From Woeseia sp034521225 (GTDB taxonomy: Bacteria; Pseudomonadota; Gammaproteobacteria; Steroidobacterales; Woeseiaceae): a stretch of 64,000 bases of DNA. Made by a program: the position numbers and the translations under genes. Position 1 is the first letter of the stretch; every line of letters begins with the position of its first letter. Location: contig JAXHMR010000012.1 in assembly GCA_034521225.1 (NCBI GenBank), forward strand, positions 28,311 to 92,310, written 5' to 3'. The notes under the pieces were generated by a model. It was not told the DNA's origin. It made no database searches and worked only from the letters and a program-made list of their open reading frames with translations. Of the stretch, positions 1 to 10,692 are shown one piece after another.

Positions 1-776
1 GTATCTGGCCTTCTACTCGAGGGTGGTTGCGGCTCAGGCCGATCTCGTCGCGCACTGGATGGCAGCCGGTTTCATCCACGGCGTCATGAACACGGACAAT
101 ACAGCAATTTCCGGGCAGTACCCTCGGATTACGGACCCTGTGCATTCATGGATGAATTCCGCTACAACAAGGTATTCAGCTCCATCGACGACCACGGCCG
201 ATATGCCTACGGTCGGCAAGCGCCGATCGCACAATGGAATCTCGCCCGACTGGGCGACTGTCTGCTGCAGCTGGACGAGGATCAACAAGCGTTCGAACAG
301 GAACTGGCGCGCTTCCGGGGCTGTTCGAAAACCACTGGCTGCGCCGCATGAGCCACAAGCTCGGCCTGAATCATGAACAACCGGGCGACGCGGATCTCAT
401 TGGCGAATGGCTTGCCTACCTCGAGGAACACGGTCTCGACTACACGCTGAGCTTTCGCCGGCTGGCCGGGCAACTGGCGGCTGCACAGCCGCCCGCGTTC
501 GGCGAATTCGAGAGCAAATGGCGGCAGCGTATCGGGCGACAACCCGAGGACGCCGCAGAGATCCGGGCGATTATGGACGCCGCAAACCCGCTGTTCATCC
601 CCCGCAACCACCAGGTCGAGCGGGCCATCGCCGCCGCGATCGAAGGCGACCTGTCCGTCTTTCATGAACTCAACACGGTACTGCGGCAGCCATTCGCCGC
701 CCAGCCGAAACTCGCGCATTTCGCCGAGGCGCCCGAACCGCACGAACGGGTCGCCCGCACATTCTGCGGTACATGA
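1..776 (+). pseudogene. selO: SelO/YdiU protein adenylyltransferase, 3' part, frameshifted
   Basis: The C-terminal half of SelO, a pseudokinase-fold enzyme that transfers AMP to protein side chains. The 5' part lies outside the window. Three successive frames must be joined. The first (to about 120) carries HGVMNTDN, the metal and nucleotide-binding stretch of the family. The second (about 124-310) carries DYGPCAFMDEF followed by a YGRQAPIAQWNLARL-type segment. The third (about 315-776) ends with IPRNHQVE and a terminal RTFCGT, close to the usual SelO C-terminus. At least two indels, near 120 and 310, break the gene, so it is read as a pseudogene. The family assignment is strong. Whether the indels are real or sequencing errors is open. 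Confidence 0.85.
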
Positions 777-871
777 ATAGCCTGCCGTTCACCCGCATGA
801 ACATCCGGCATCTGCTCGTCCGTCAGTGGACGAGGGCAACCGGTTTCAGGAGCCCGGCGGCGTTACCAGTC

Positions 872-1560
872 CGAGGCGCCATTGCGCAATACGGGCAATG
901 CTGACAGCCCTGGACATCCTCATTGATAGCACAGGCTTGAAAGCTCACCGCGGCTCAACTGCTCCGGCCGACAGGCGCAATCGCCGAACCTGGCGGAAGT
1001 TACATCTGGTCGTTGACCTGACAACCGCCGAGATCCTCACATCGATGATCACGACGCACGGCACGCGCGATTCGACACCCGTCCGAGATCTGCTGGCGCC
1101 GATAAATCGTGGACTCGCCTCGGTGCGAGCGGACGGCGCGTACGACCGCGCTTCCGTCTATCGTGCCATTGAGAACCACGGATCAGACGGACCCTACTCC
1201 GACCAGAATCCTCATCCCGCCCGGGCGTAATGCGAAAACCAGCGACGATGCAGGCGCTGAGAGCGACCAGCGAGATGCGAATATCCGACACATCGATCGT
1301 GTCGGTCGACGCCGTTGGCAGAGAGAATCCGGCTACACGCGGCGAAGCTCTCGTCGAGACAGCCGTGTCGCGCTTTCAAGAATGAATTCGGCGTTACCCT
1401 TGGAAGCCGCACCATGCGATCACAGGTCACTGAGGTCCGCATCTGCTTGTTCAATTCTGAACACGATGACGAAGCTCGGAATGCCCGATGGGCACTGCGT
1501 CTCATAAAAGAAATACCTGCCACCCGACTCCGGCCTGGAATGGAGTCATGCTACAAGGCC
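872..1560 (+). mobile_element. IS-A (IS5-like) 3' fragment
   Basis: The right two-thirds of the IS5-like element seen in better form at 9619-10692. It begins abruptly inside the transposase gene and runs to the right terminal repeat, which ends CATGCTACAAGGCC. The translation keeps IDSTGLKAHRGS and the TWRKLHLVVD block of IS903-group DDE transposases. The C-terminal part (RESGYTRRSL, RFKNEFG) is in another frame. The 5' end and left repeat are missing, so it is immobile. Confidence 0.85.
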
Positions 1561-1989
1561 TGCATAATCAGCAACTTGCCACAGGCAGGTAAATCCCGAC
1601 CTGCAGAACGATCAATGGCTGGACGAACTCTTTCTCTGAGTACCAGGCCCGCAGCCGCACGACGCAGGAAATCAAAGACGTACTTGATCCGCAGTTGGTG
1701 CGCAGCTCTCTATGCACCACCAACCACATATCAACGCTAATGGGTGAAAATGCCGACGATACACGCACTACCGATGGTTCATTGTCCCCCACCTCGCGCG
1801 ACATGCAAGCCAATTCCAACACCTGACTTTTGTAAGTTCCCATTGCGCCAACCGGTTATTGGTCCGAACAGGAAAATTTTTCGCTGTCACAGGGTGCCCT
1901 TTCTCTTTCAGTACTTGCGTCAAAATAGAATTGTCGTCAGAACCAATAAATTCAGCATCATAGCCGGCAATTCCTCCTGTCCAACTGTG
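1561..1989. other. Intergenic remnant, no gene recognised
   Basis: No intact gene is visible between the IS-A end and the LysR remnant. A plus-strand frame is open from about 1593 to a stop at 1826. It contains SEYQARSRTTQEIKDVLD and reads like the tail of a protein cut by the IS, but I do not recognise the family. Confidence 0.4.
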
Positions 1990-1995
1990 ACCGCT

Positions 1996-2558
1996 CTATA
2001 TAATCCGGCGTGGCGTACGGATAAAACGCGGTACCCGCAACCTTCGATCAGGTGCCGGCTCCGGGCGATAGAGGCGCACCGCGATATCCGCCTCACGACG
2101 AAGCAAGTCACTCTCTTCAACCGTCGCCAGGATTTCCAGTTCGATGCCAGGCTCTAATTCATGCAGCCGCTTCACGATCTTTGGAAGCACCAACGCCCCA
2201 ATGACCTCTGACACAGATATTCGCACCGTTCCCGAAAACCTGCAGCATGTCCGCTCGATGCCAGCGACAGTTGTTCGGCCGCATCGGCCATAGCCTTGAC
2301 GTGACGGACCAATTGGCGTCCCTGAGGTGTCAATACCAGGCCTCTGCCCGCACGCTCGAACAATGCCACTTTCAATTCCTGCTCCAGCTCGCCAATCTGG
2401 CGCCCGATCGTGGGTTGAGAAACACCCAGCGCCTTGGCGGCTGCGGAATACGAGCCCTCTTCCACAGCGACCAGAAAGCTCTTGGCTCGGTTCCAGTCGA
2501 AAGCAATCCGTGCGCCAATCCATACAAATACGCATTCCAAAACAACATTATTGGTCAT
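1996..2558 (-). pseudogene. LysR-family transcriptional regulator, frameshifted and 3' truncated
   Basis: A LysR regulator read from ATG at 2558. The N-terminal winged helix-turn-helix is clear (FDWNRAKSFLVAVEEGSYS, then SQPTIGRQIGELE and LTPQGRQLV). A frameshift near 2250 moves the effector-binding domain (VRISVSEVIGALVLPKIV) into another frame. The gene then stops near 1996, leaving roughly 190 of the usual 300 residues. It diverges from the methyltransferase gene starting at 2630, the usual layout for a LysR protein and its target, so it may once have controlled that gene. It is non-functional as read. Confidence 0.8.
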
Positions 2559-3163
2559 ATTACCACCATGTAATGCATTGATAGACTGTTCGCACACTGA
2601 ATTCATAATTTGGGAACCAGGATACTGCCATGCAGTCCACTGAAGCCTTCTGGAACAAGATCGCGCCCAAATATGCCAGGACCGAAGTTCGCAACGAGCA
2701 GGTATATACCCGGAAACTGAAAATAACACAAAGCTATCTGAAACCCGATATGCGAGTCCTTGAGTTCGGCTGCGGCACCGGCACTACCGCGCTGCATCAT
2801 GCGCCCCTCGTCAAGGAATACATCGCCACTGATATCGCCCGGGAGATGATCCGCATTGCCGAACAAAAATGCTCTGCAAATAACGTCGCCAACGTCCAAA
2901 TTTTCTGTTGGAACGATAAACAGCGCGTGGGAAGAGAAACAACGATTCGATGCTGTGTTGGGGTTGAACGTTATGCACTTGCTACCCGACTGGCCCACCC
3001 AGCTTGAAACCGTTTATCGGTTGTTGCCGTCCGGAGGGTTGTTCATCACCAGCACTGCCTGTATGAAGGAAAAGCTACCCTGGTCCTGGTTACGTTTTGT
3101 GGCTCCGCTATTTCGCACGTTGCACGTGTTTCCGACGTTGGCCTTCTTCAACAAACCCCCTCT

Positions 3164-4812
3164 GTCAGGATAGTTGCCCCGCTTTTTCTGAAAGTATCAG
3201 AGGAGGCACAGGAATCATGACATGGGAAGGTATTCAGACGAAAGACGAACAGCGGTTCTAAGCAAGCTATTGCCGCCGCACAATGGCGTGGCTGAAGCGG
3301 GTTGCGCGGGAAGAAGGCATTTGTCCGGCAACGCTTTACAATTGGCTGCAGTCGGCGAGACAGCGAGGCGTACCGGTGCGGGAAGTGGCAAGAAGAGCGC
3401 AGAGGAATGGAGCGGTGAGGCGAAGTTGGCGGTGGTGCTGGAAACAGCGAGCCTGAACGCAGACGAGTTGAGCCGCTATTGTCGGAGAAAGGGATTGTAT
3501 CCAGAACAGATAGCGCGGTGGAAACAGGCGTGCATCGACACGGCGCAGTTGCAGCCGGATCGGGACCGCGAGGCTGCGGAGGAAGTGAGAGCGCTCAGGG
3601 CAGCGTAACCGGGCGCTGGAGAAGGAGCTTCGGCGCAAGGAAAAGCACTGGCCGAGAGCGCGGCATTACTGGTGCTGCAAAAAAGTACCGGGCGCTGTGG
3701 GAGGACGAGGACAAATGACCTCACTCGTACAGCGCGAACAGGTGGTAACGCTGGTGGATGAGGCGGTGCGCTCGGTGCCCGGCGCCATCGTGCCTGCGAG
3801 GTAATCGGTCTCAGCATACGCACCTGGCAGTGCTGGCGCCGGGTTGGCCAGTCGCACGTGGCGAGCGACGCGCGGCCCACGGCAGCCCGGCCGGCACCGG
3901 CCCACCGGCTGACGACGGCGGAGCGCGAACGGATCGTCACGGTGTGCAACCAGCCACCGTACGCCCACCTGCCACCTTCGCAGATCGTGCCGAAGCTGGC
4001 CGATCAGGGCGAGTACCTGGGCTCGGAGTCGAGCTTCTATCGGCGTGCTCAAGGCCGCCGATCAAGTGCATCATCGCGGCTCGACGCAGGCGCCGCGGGC
4101 CCGGCAGGTCGCCGACCACGCACATTGCCCGAGGTCCGAACGAGGTCTGGACCTGGGATGTGACCTGGCTGCCCAGCGAGGTACGCGGTCGGTTTCTCCG
4201 ACCTGCACCTGATCAGCGATCTGTACAGCCGCTATGGCGTGCACTGGGAGGTGCACAGCAGGCCGAGCGTGGCGAGCTGGCGGCGGGCCTGATCGAACAG
4301 GCGATCTGGCGTGAACGCTGTTACGAGCGCAAGCCGATTCTGCACAGCGATAACCGGCGGACCGATGAAGTCGCGTCACGCTGCGCTCACAAGCTACCGG
4401 ATCTGGGTGTCGCGTCGTCCTACAGCCGGCCACGGGTCAGCGACTACAACGCGTTCATCGAGTCGCTGTTCCGCACGCTCAAGCACGGCACCGATGGCCT
4501 CCGCCCAGGCGCTTTGCGTCGATCGAGCGAGGCACGGCAATGGGTGGCGCAGGTTCATGCGTTGGTACAACACCGAGCATCAGCACAGCGGCATTCGACT
4601 TTGTGACGCCGGCTCAGCGTCATCGAGGTGAAGACAAAGCCATCCTTGGCAAACGTGATGCAGTGTACGCTGCCGCGCGCAAAGCCAATCCGCGACGCTG
4701 GACGACAACAACACGCAACTGGCGCCACATCGAAAAAGTGGCGCTCAACCCCGATCAGGCTACCGCGAGAATCTCGATAACGTAGCTTGATTTATGCGAC
4801 AACTATCTTGCA
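3164..4812 (+). mobile_element. IS-C copy 1 (IS3 family), inserted in methyltransferase gene
   Basis: About 1.65 kb. The ends resemble each other: the left end contains GTCAGGATAGTTG and the right end CAACTATCTTGCA, approximate inverted repeats with terminal TG and CA. The body holds orfA and orfB of an IS3-family element. The other copy lies at 6098-7724 and is nearly identical, differing mainly by single-base indels. The exact target duplication could not be read because both copies are preceded by the same CCCCCTC run. Confidence 0.85.
3222..4785 (+). pseudogene. IS3-family transposase OrfA/OrfB, degenerate (IS-C copy 1)
   Basis: OrfA starts MGRYSDERRTAVLSKLLPPH, a helix-turn-helix N-terminus, followed by a coiled-coil stretch. 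OrfB starts MTSLVQREQVVTLVDEAV near 3716 and carries the rve integrase core with TWDVTWLPS, ILHSDN and the FIESLFRTLKH glutamate motif. Compared with copy 2 this gene has more indels: one in the HTH region near 3285, others near 3600 and 3800, then more in orfB. No continuous reading of either orf survives, so the copy is probably inactive. Confidence 0.85.
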
Positions 4813-4972
4813 AAACACCGCAAACGTGAATTTCGCGATTGCATCGTTCATACGGGCTTCGAGATTGTGCACGACTGGACTCCGGAAAGCAGCCCGATCA
4901 CGAGCTTTTTGGTCTGTAGAAAAATACCGAGAATTAACGAGAGACTTCCAAATCCAATAACAAGGCAACGTT

Positions 4973-5186
4973 ATGCAAGATAGTAAGCATGGTACAAACA
5001 GAAGAGTGGTTATTTCAGCAGTTTGGAATATTTGTCGTATTAAACTATATTTATGCAGATGTTTTCATTTTGCTGGGAGGGCATGGCGCCTCAACAGCAG
5101 AAGAGGCAGAAATCGGCTTAATACGTTATCATCCCCTGAATTCCTTCTGGTTGCAGCCCTTTATTGACAAATGGCGATGGCCATGA
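4973..5186 (+). pseudogene. Small membrane protein remnant, DUF6326-like
   Basis: Two overlapping short frames join into one hydrophobic protein: MQDSKHGTNRRVVISAVWNI, then FVVLNYIYADVFILL after a frameshift near 5030. The pattern of a short polar start followed by a LWIF-type helix and NYIYAD resembles DUF6326 proteins, which have a few membrane helices and no known role. Its ATG overlaps the stop of the methyltransferase by 11 bases, suggesting translational coupling before decay. Family assignment is tentative. Confidence 0.45.
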
Positions 5187-5492
5187 TCATTGCCTTTCAC
5201 GCCAGTGTTAAAGCACAATATCAATCGCTGGGCTAATATACTCATAAGCTTTTCATCAACACGTTCTAGGCGGTGTAGCTTCTCTTTCGTTGTGACTAAT
5301 GCGATATACTGATATATATTTCGTGACTGTTGAAATTATCGCTTTGCTGTTTATCATTGGGATACGCTCTGGAGCTGGAACGATCTGACCTAATCAATGT
5401 ATGAACCGAAAGCAGGTTGACACTGTTCCGCCTAAGCCATTGCCGAAAACGGCAGGATCAGACTGATAATCAGGGTCTGGAATAGCGAGTTC
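5187..5492. other. Intergenic stretch with an IS-end-like repeat
   Basis: Mostly AT-rich DNA. A short frame near 5300-5390 (EIIALLFIIGIRSG) could be one membrane helix but has no support. At about 5405-5428 the sequence CAGGTTGACACTGTTCCG closely matches CAGGTTGACACGTTCCG at 16652-16668, which follows an IS3-type transposase tail. This is probably a solo right end of that element. Confidence 0.4.
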
Positions 5493-5850
5493 ATGGCGGT
5501 TGCTCCGTTTGTTCGCGCGTATGAAAAGTATGATCACTTTCCGCTGAATTCCAGCAGTATCCAGAGCCTGCGCCAATCTGCGATTCGACCCCTGTCCTGG
5601 GCGATCAACCAGGGAGCGGGGATCAGTTTTTGCGATTACATCAATCAGCTTCTATTGGCCGAGGCGCAGCGACGATTGCAGCAACCACTGAAGAATCTAT
5701 TTTGGAGATTGCTCTCGCCGCAGGTTTTAATTCCAAATCCACTTTCAATACGCTATTCAAATCCAGTACCGGACTGAACACCAAGGCAATTTCAACGTCA
5801 GCAGGTGCGGAAAAAATCCGGATTCCGGACGAAATAATGGCGGCAAAACA
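5493..5850 (+). pseudogene. AraC-family regulator, C-terminal remnant
   Basis: The DNA-binding domain of an AraC/XylS regulator in two frames. The first helix-turn-helix reads LSWAINQGAGISFCDYINQL, and the second reads ILEIALAAGFNSKSTFNTLF followed by KSSTGL. A frameshift lies near 5680 and no start or sensor domain is visible. The wording is close to the AraC halves at 26384 and 47383, but it is a different and older relic. Confidence 0.7.
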
Positions 5851-5884
5851 GCCAAGGTGACCGCTTCTTTCCTGGATATCGGAT

Positions 5885-6087
5885 CACAGAACATGGTAAA
5901 AGAGACTCACAAGGACCAGGAAGGCCGGAATCGCGATCACGATCATTGTCCCCATCTTGTTGATCTGGTTGCGGCAGATGGCTACGCCGATTTCCCCGCG
6001 CTGGAAACCGACCCGCAGCAACCCGCGGCGGCGCCGATCGACAATGTTCGTCTGATCTCAACGCCGACCCTGGTGCACTGGAAGCTG
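5885..6087 (-). pseudogene. C-terminal fragment of an unidentified membrane protein
   Basis: On the minus strand a frame runs to a stop near 5885 through RRRRGLLRVGFQRGEIGVAI and a single hydrophobic segment, MIVIAIPAFLVLVSLFYHVL. It looks like a protein ending in a membrane helix, cut upstream by the left end of IS-C copy 2. I cannot name the family. Confidence 0.35.
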
Positions 6088-6097
6088 AAACCCCCTC

Positions 6098-7724
6098 TGT
6101 CAGGATAGTTGTCGCTTTTTCTGAAAGTATCAGAGGAGGCGCAGGAATCATGACATGGGAAGGTATTCAGACGAAAGACGAACAGCGGTTCTAAGCAAGT
6201 TATTGCCGCCGCACAATGGCGTGGTGAAGCGGGTTGCGCGGGAAGAAGGCATTTGTCCGGCAACGCTTTACAATTGGCTGCAGGCGGCGAGACAGCGAGG
6301 CGTACCGGTGCCGGGAAGTGGCAAGAAGAGCGCAGAGGAATGGAGCGGTGAGGCGAAGTTGGCGGTGGTGCTGGAAACAGCGAGCCTGAACGCGGACGAG
6401 TTAAGCCGCTATTGCCGGAGAAAGGGATTGTATCCAGAACAGATAGCGCGGTGGAAACAGGCGTGCATCGACACGGCGCAGTTGCAGCCGGATCGGGACC
6501 GCGAAGCCGCGGAGGAAGTGAGAGCGCTCAGGCAGCGTAACCGGGCGCTGGAGAGGAGCTTCGGCGCAAGGAAAAAGCACTGGCCGAGAGCGCGGCATTA
6601 CTGGTGCTGCAAAAAAGTACCGGGCGCTGTGGGAGGACGAGGACGAATGACCTCACTCGTACAGCGCGAACAGGTGGTAACGCTGGTGGATGAGGCGGTG
6701 CGCTCGGTGCCCGGCGCCATCGTGCCTGCGAGGTAATCGGTCTCAGCGTACGCACCCTGCAGCGCTGGCGCCCGGTTGGCCAGTCGCACGTGGCGAGCGA
6801 CGCGCGGCCCACGGCCATCCGGCCGGCACCGGCCCACCGGCTGACGACGGCGGAGCGCGAACGGATCGTCACGGTGTGCAACCAGCCACCGTACGCCCAC
6901 CTGCCACCTTCGCAGATCGTGCCGAAGCTGGCCGATCAGGGCGAGTACCTGGGCTCGGAGTCGAGCTTTTATCGCGTGCTCAAGGCCGCCGATCAAGTGC
7001 ATCATCGCGGCTCGACGCAGGTGCCGCGGGCCCGGCAGTTCCCGACCACGCACATCGCCCAAGGTCCGAACGAGATCTGGACCTGGGATGTGACCTGGCT
7101 GCCCAGCCGAGGTACGCGGTCGGTTTTTCTACCTGTACCTGATCAGCGATCTGTACAGCCGCTATGGCGTGCACTGGGAGGTGCACGAGGCCGAGTGTGG
7201 CGAGCTGGCGGCGGCCCTGATCGAACAGGCGATCTGGCGTGAACGCTGTTACGAGCACAAGCCGATTCTGCACAGTGACAACGGTGGACCGATGAAGTCC
7301 GTCACGTTGCGTCACAAGTTACTGGATCTGGGTGTCGCGTCGTCCTACAGCCGGCCACGGGTCAGCGATGACAACGCGTTCATCGAGTCGCTGTTCCGCA
7401 CGCTCAAGCACGGACCAATGGCCCCACCCAGGCGCTTTGCGTCGATCGAGGAGGCACGGCAATGGGTGGCGAGGTTCATGCGTTGGTACAACACCGAGCA
7501 TCAGCACAGTGGCATTCGATTTGTGACGCCGGCTCAGCGTCATCGAGGTGAAGACAAAGCCATCCTTGCCAAACGTGATGCCGTGTACGCCGCCGCGCGC
7601 AAAGCCAATCCGCGACGCTGGACGACTACAACACGCAACTGGCGCCACATCGAAAAAGTGGCGCTCAACCCCGATCAGGCTACCGGGAGAATCTCGATAA
7701 CGTAGCTTGATTTATGCGACAACC
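6098..7724 (+). mobile_element. IS-C copy 2 (IS3 family), inserted at the 5' end of an amidohydrolase gene
   Basis: The better preserved of two IS3-family copies. The left end (CTGTCAGGATAGTTGTCGC) and right end (GCGACAACC) give a shared inverted core of AGTTGTCGC. It ends directly in codons of the downstream amidohydrolase gene, so it removed that gene's start. Only about 1.3 kb separates the two copies, and both lie in the same orientation, so recombination between them could delete the AraC remnant. Confidence 0.85.
6155..7705 (+). pseudogene. IS3-family transposase OrfA/OrfB, frameshifted (IS-C copy 2)
   Basis: OrfA is intact from MGRYSDERRTAVLSKLLPPH through EGICPATLYNWLQAARQRG to a point near 6560, where a missing A (GAGAGGAGC against GAGAAGGAGC in copy 1) shifts the frame. 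OrfB begins at 6648 at an ATGA overlap with the expected OrfA stop. It shifts near 6720 and 7105, then reads on from GVHWEVHEAE to the stop at 7705. Catalytic residues are present: TWDVTW, LHSDNGGPMK and FIESLFRTLKH. An A6G run near 6610 resembles the slippery sites IS3 elements use to make the OrfAB fusion. Confidence 0.85.
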
Positions 7725-7732
7725 ACCCGCAA

Positions 7733-9000
7733 CACCGTGAAGATGCGCGGTCTGTACTGGTCATCGGCGAGCGCATCGTTGAGGTTGGCGCCGCCGGCGA
7801 ATTGACAGCACCGGGAGGCGTGACGCACCGTCGATGCCCGGGGCACAGCCTTATCCCGGGACTGATCGACGCGCATATCCATCTCAGCGACGAGGCGGAG
7901 TTGGCGGGCTATATCGCCCATGGGGTCACCGGCCTGCGTAACGTGTCCGGCTACCGATTCCATCTGCCGCTTGCAGATAACATCAGAGAGGGCCTGATCC
8001 TCGGCCCGGACTTTGTCACGACAGGCCAATACTCAACGGCCGAGGCCCGAATGAAAACCCTCTGCAGCGGACGGTCACGACGGATGCCGAGGCTCGTGTC
8101 GCGGTACGGGATCAACACAATGCCGGGTTCCGCGGGCTGAAGTTGTACTCCAATCTGAGCCGCGATGCCTTTGATGCCATTCTCGAAGAGGCAGACGCGC
8201 TCGGCATGCGAGTAATGGGTCATACACCAGAGGGCAAGCGGACCGCGGGCATTCCTCCGCGAGAAACCCTTTGAGATCCCTTGGGAGGCTTCGCTCGGCC
8301 GGGGTTTCACGACATTCGAACATATTGAAACGCTCGTCTGGCATAGTCTGCGCGGTGAAGTGGATGAGGCACGGATGCGAGAGGTGGCCGAAAAGTTGGC
8401 CGCGTCAGGCGAAGCTGTCACCACCACGCTAATTGCTCACAAATCATTGGTGCTGATTCGCTGAGACCAAGGGCGCGTATTTGCAACGCCCCGGCTCTGA
8501 CACCATCAACCCGCTAATTCGCCTTGCGCAGCACGGCGATGCAAAGTACTGGAGCCAGGCTGACCCGTCGGCCTACGAGGGGCCACGTGCCGATTTCTAT
8601 CTTACGGCAACTCGATTGCTGCATGAGGCAGGTGTCCCCTTGATAGCAGGAACCGACGCAGGCCTCTTCTCCATCATTCCAGGGGCGTCGATGGCGCGAG
8701 AGTTGGAACTCCTGGCTCGAGGCAGGGCTTTCCCCGCACCAGGCGCTGGCATCAGCCACGCGGATCAGCGCGCGTACTCTGGGGTTTCAGCAATCCGGAA
8801 TGATCGCGCCGGGCTATTGCGCCAATCTCGTACTACTGTCCGAAGATCCGCCGACAAGGATTGGCGCGGTTGAGTTTCCGGCCGCCGTTATGCTTGGCGG
8901 ATACTGGATGGATGACGTCAAGCTCGAAGAATTGAGAGAAGCCGCCCGCGACACTTCGCTCATCCGCTCTTTCTGGCGAGCACTGCGAATGAAGTTTTAG
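7733..9000 (+). pseudogene. Amidohydrolase (imidazolonepropionase-like), 5' truncated and frameshifted
   Basis: A metal-dependent hydrolase of the amidohydrolase superfamily. In order: the N-terminal sheet (SVLVIGERIVEVGAAGEL), the metal motif PGLIDAHIHL near 7866, GLKLYSNLS, VMGHTPEGK, FEHIETL, LIAGTDAG and the returning strand GYCANLVLLSEDP. The last frame ends with ALRMKF at 9000. Frameshifts near 8070, 8275, 8460 and 8730 split it. The first 15 or so residues were removed by IS-C copy 2. The metal-binding residues are present, so decay looks recent, but the gene cannot give a full product. Confidence 0.85.
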
Positions 9001-9012
9001 TGTACCCCGTCA

Positions 9013-9355
9013 TTACTCACACCTGCATAAGTATTGCATTATTAATCCGGCAGGCTCCAAAACGCTCGTTTTCGCTAACCGCCTCGCCGCGACGGCCGCT
9101 TCGACCGGCAGTTGCAGGTCTCGCTCGAAGCATACATGCAGGCAGCCGCCCCACGCCATGTCGAGATATTCGGTTGTCGATCTGAAGGTCTGTTCGAAGC
9201 CCGCCGGGAGTTCCGGATCCGTGCTCGTCGCCGCGACAAACAGGTGCCGCCCGGCCAGCGCGCGGCCGAGCGGTTTTCGGAACGCGACGAGGTCGGAAAG
9301 GCGGTCGACGAAGCGTTTCATCGTCGCGCTCGTCGAGTACCAGTACAGCGGAGTG
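9013..9355 (-). pseudogene. NADPH-dependent flavodoxin-fold oxidoreductase, 5' truncated
   Basis: The C-terminal two-thirds of a flavodoxin-like FMN reductase. The FMN-contact segment PLYWYSTSATMKRFVDRLSD is typical of this family, followed by LAGRHLFVAATST. The frame is open into an IS-B fragment on its 5' side, which replaces the N-terminal FMN phosphate loop. The stop is at 9013. It is a relic, unrelated in sequence detail to the intact family member at 19789-20250. Confidence 0.7.
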
Positions 9356-9394
9356 GCCAGTCACACCGAGATGGAACGTTTCGCAGAATTCAGT

Positions 9395-9585
9395 TTGGAG
9401 AGCGTTGATCTGTTTCGCTGTGAGTCCGTAATCAGCGACCCACCAATCTCTGAACGCCGTCACACCAATTGCATAGCCAGCATGCCGGCTCCGAAAGTCG
9501 CCGGTCCAAAGCATTCCCATTGGCATCGGCATTGTCGACACTTGTACCATGTGCCCAATGCTGCTTAATCAGTAATTCGCCACAC
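9395..9585 (+). mobile_element. IS-B (integrase-type) internal and right-end fragment
   Basis: Two pieces of the IS-B transposase joined by a deletion: SVDLFRCESVI, matching the first catalytic Asp region of the copy at 62626, and a tail close to its RGLYQLPIAA C-terminus, followed by TAATTCGCC from the right end. Everything between is missing or unreadable. Confidence 0.7.
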
Positions 9586-9618
9586 GCACCCCGAAATCGA
9601 ATCAGACGCCACACTTTT

Positions 9619-10692
9619 GGACCTTGGTGCATGGCTCCGCCTCCCGAGCTACGATGGTACAACCCTCCCGCCCACGGAGAACGCAGTGCCACAGATATAT
9701 CCACAGCGTAACCAGCTGAAGTATACGAAGAAGCAATATCGAGTCCGGGCTCTGCAAACGCGGTGACCTGACGATCTGGTTTTCAGAAGATGCGCTTCGC
9801 GACTGGCATCCGCCGGTGGGCGCAAAACCCGGTGGCCAACGCCGCTACTCAGACACGGCCATTGAGGCGGCGTTGACCGTCCGTGCGGTCTACGGTCTGG
9901 CCTTGCGGCAAACCGAAGGTTTCCTTCGATCCGTCGCCAGGCTGCTGCAGCTCGACATTGAGATTCCTGACCACTCCACTCTGTCTCGCCGCTCCTCAAC
10001 CCTGAAGGCGCACGTGCGGAATATGGGCAACGCTGATGGCCCCGTACACATCCTTATTGATAGCACAGGCTTGAAGGCTCACCGAGGATCGACTGCTCCG
10101 GCCGACAGGCGCAATCGCCGAACCTGGCGCAAGTTACATCTGGTCGTTGACCTGACAACCGCCGAGATCCTCACATCGAAGATCACGACGCACTGCACGC
10201 GCGATTCGACACCCGTCCGGGATCTGCTGGCGCCGATAAATCGTGGACTCGCCTCGGTGCGAGCGGACGGCGCTTACGACCGAGCTTCCGTCTATTGTGC
10301 CATTGAGAACCACGCGATCAGACGGACCTACTCCGACCAGAATCCTCATCCCGCCCGGGCGTAATGCGAAAACCAGCGACGATGCAGGCGTCGAGAGCGA
10401 CCAGCGAGATGCGAACATCCGAGATATCGATCGTGTCGGCCGAAGTTGTTGGCAGAGGGAATCCGGCTACACGCGGCGAAGTCTCGTCGAGACAGCCGTC
10501 TCGCGCTTCAAGAATGAATTCGGCGTTACCCTTGGAAGCCGTACTATGCAATCACAGGTCACTGAGGTACGCATTGCTTGTTCAATTCTGAACACGATGA
10601 CGAAACTCGGAATGCCGGATGGATACTGCGTCTCCTAAGAAGAATTACCTGCCACCCGACTCCGGCCTGGAATGGAGTCATGCAACAAGGCC
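9619..10692 (+). mobile_element. IS-A (IS5-like), nearly complete copy
   Basis: The most complete IS-A copy, about 1.07 kb. The left end reads GGACCTTGGTGCATGGCTC and the right end, in reverse, GGCCTTGTTGCATGACTC, giving an 18-base imperfect inverted repeat of the IS903 type. A 23-base deletion relative to the copy at 13578 (between repeated CCGG near 9747) and an indel near 10310 destroy the transposase frame. It truncated the redoxin gene on its right. Confidence 0.88.
9816..10638 (+). pseudogene. IS5-family transposase, frameshifted
   Basis: A DDE transposase of the IS903 group. It opens in VGAKPGGQRRYSDTAIEAAL, goes through EGFLRSVARLL and IPDHSTLSRRS to IDSTGLKAHRGS (first Asp) and TWRKLHLVVDLTT, then leaves frame near 10320. 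The rest (RESGYTRRSLVETAVSRFK with the catalytic Glu) continues in another frame to 10638. The N-terminus before 9770 is also out of frame because of the 23-base deletion. It cannot make a full transposase. Confidence 0.85.

Larger units (their letters stand above)
2630..4983 (+). pseudogene. SAM-dependent methyltransferase split by IS-C copy 1
   Basis: A class I methyltransferase starting with ATG at 2630. Motif I is VLEFGCGTGTTALHHAP and a later frame holds FDAVLGLNVMHLLPDW and the LLPSGGLFITST strand. A frameshift near 2905 separates them. Reading stops at the left end of the IS3-family element (about 3164) after TLAFFNK. The C-terminus resumes beyond the element at about 4813 (KHRKREFRDC, HTGFEIVHDW, TSFLVCRK) and ends at 4983, overlapping the next small gene by 11 bases. 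The interruption is plain because both halves match the same fold in order. The substrate is unknown. Confidence 0.82.

Noticed and set aside
6600..6660. A6G run in IS-C orfA as a programmed frameshift site
   Set aside because: The IS3 family does use such sites, but the frame here is already broken just upstream by an indel, so no functional recoding can be claimed. It is mentioned only as a resemblance.
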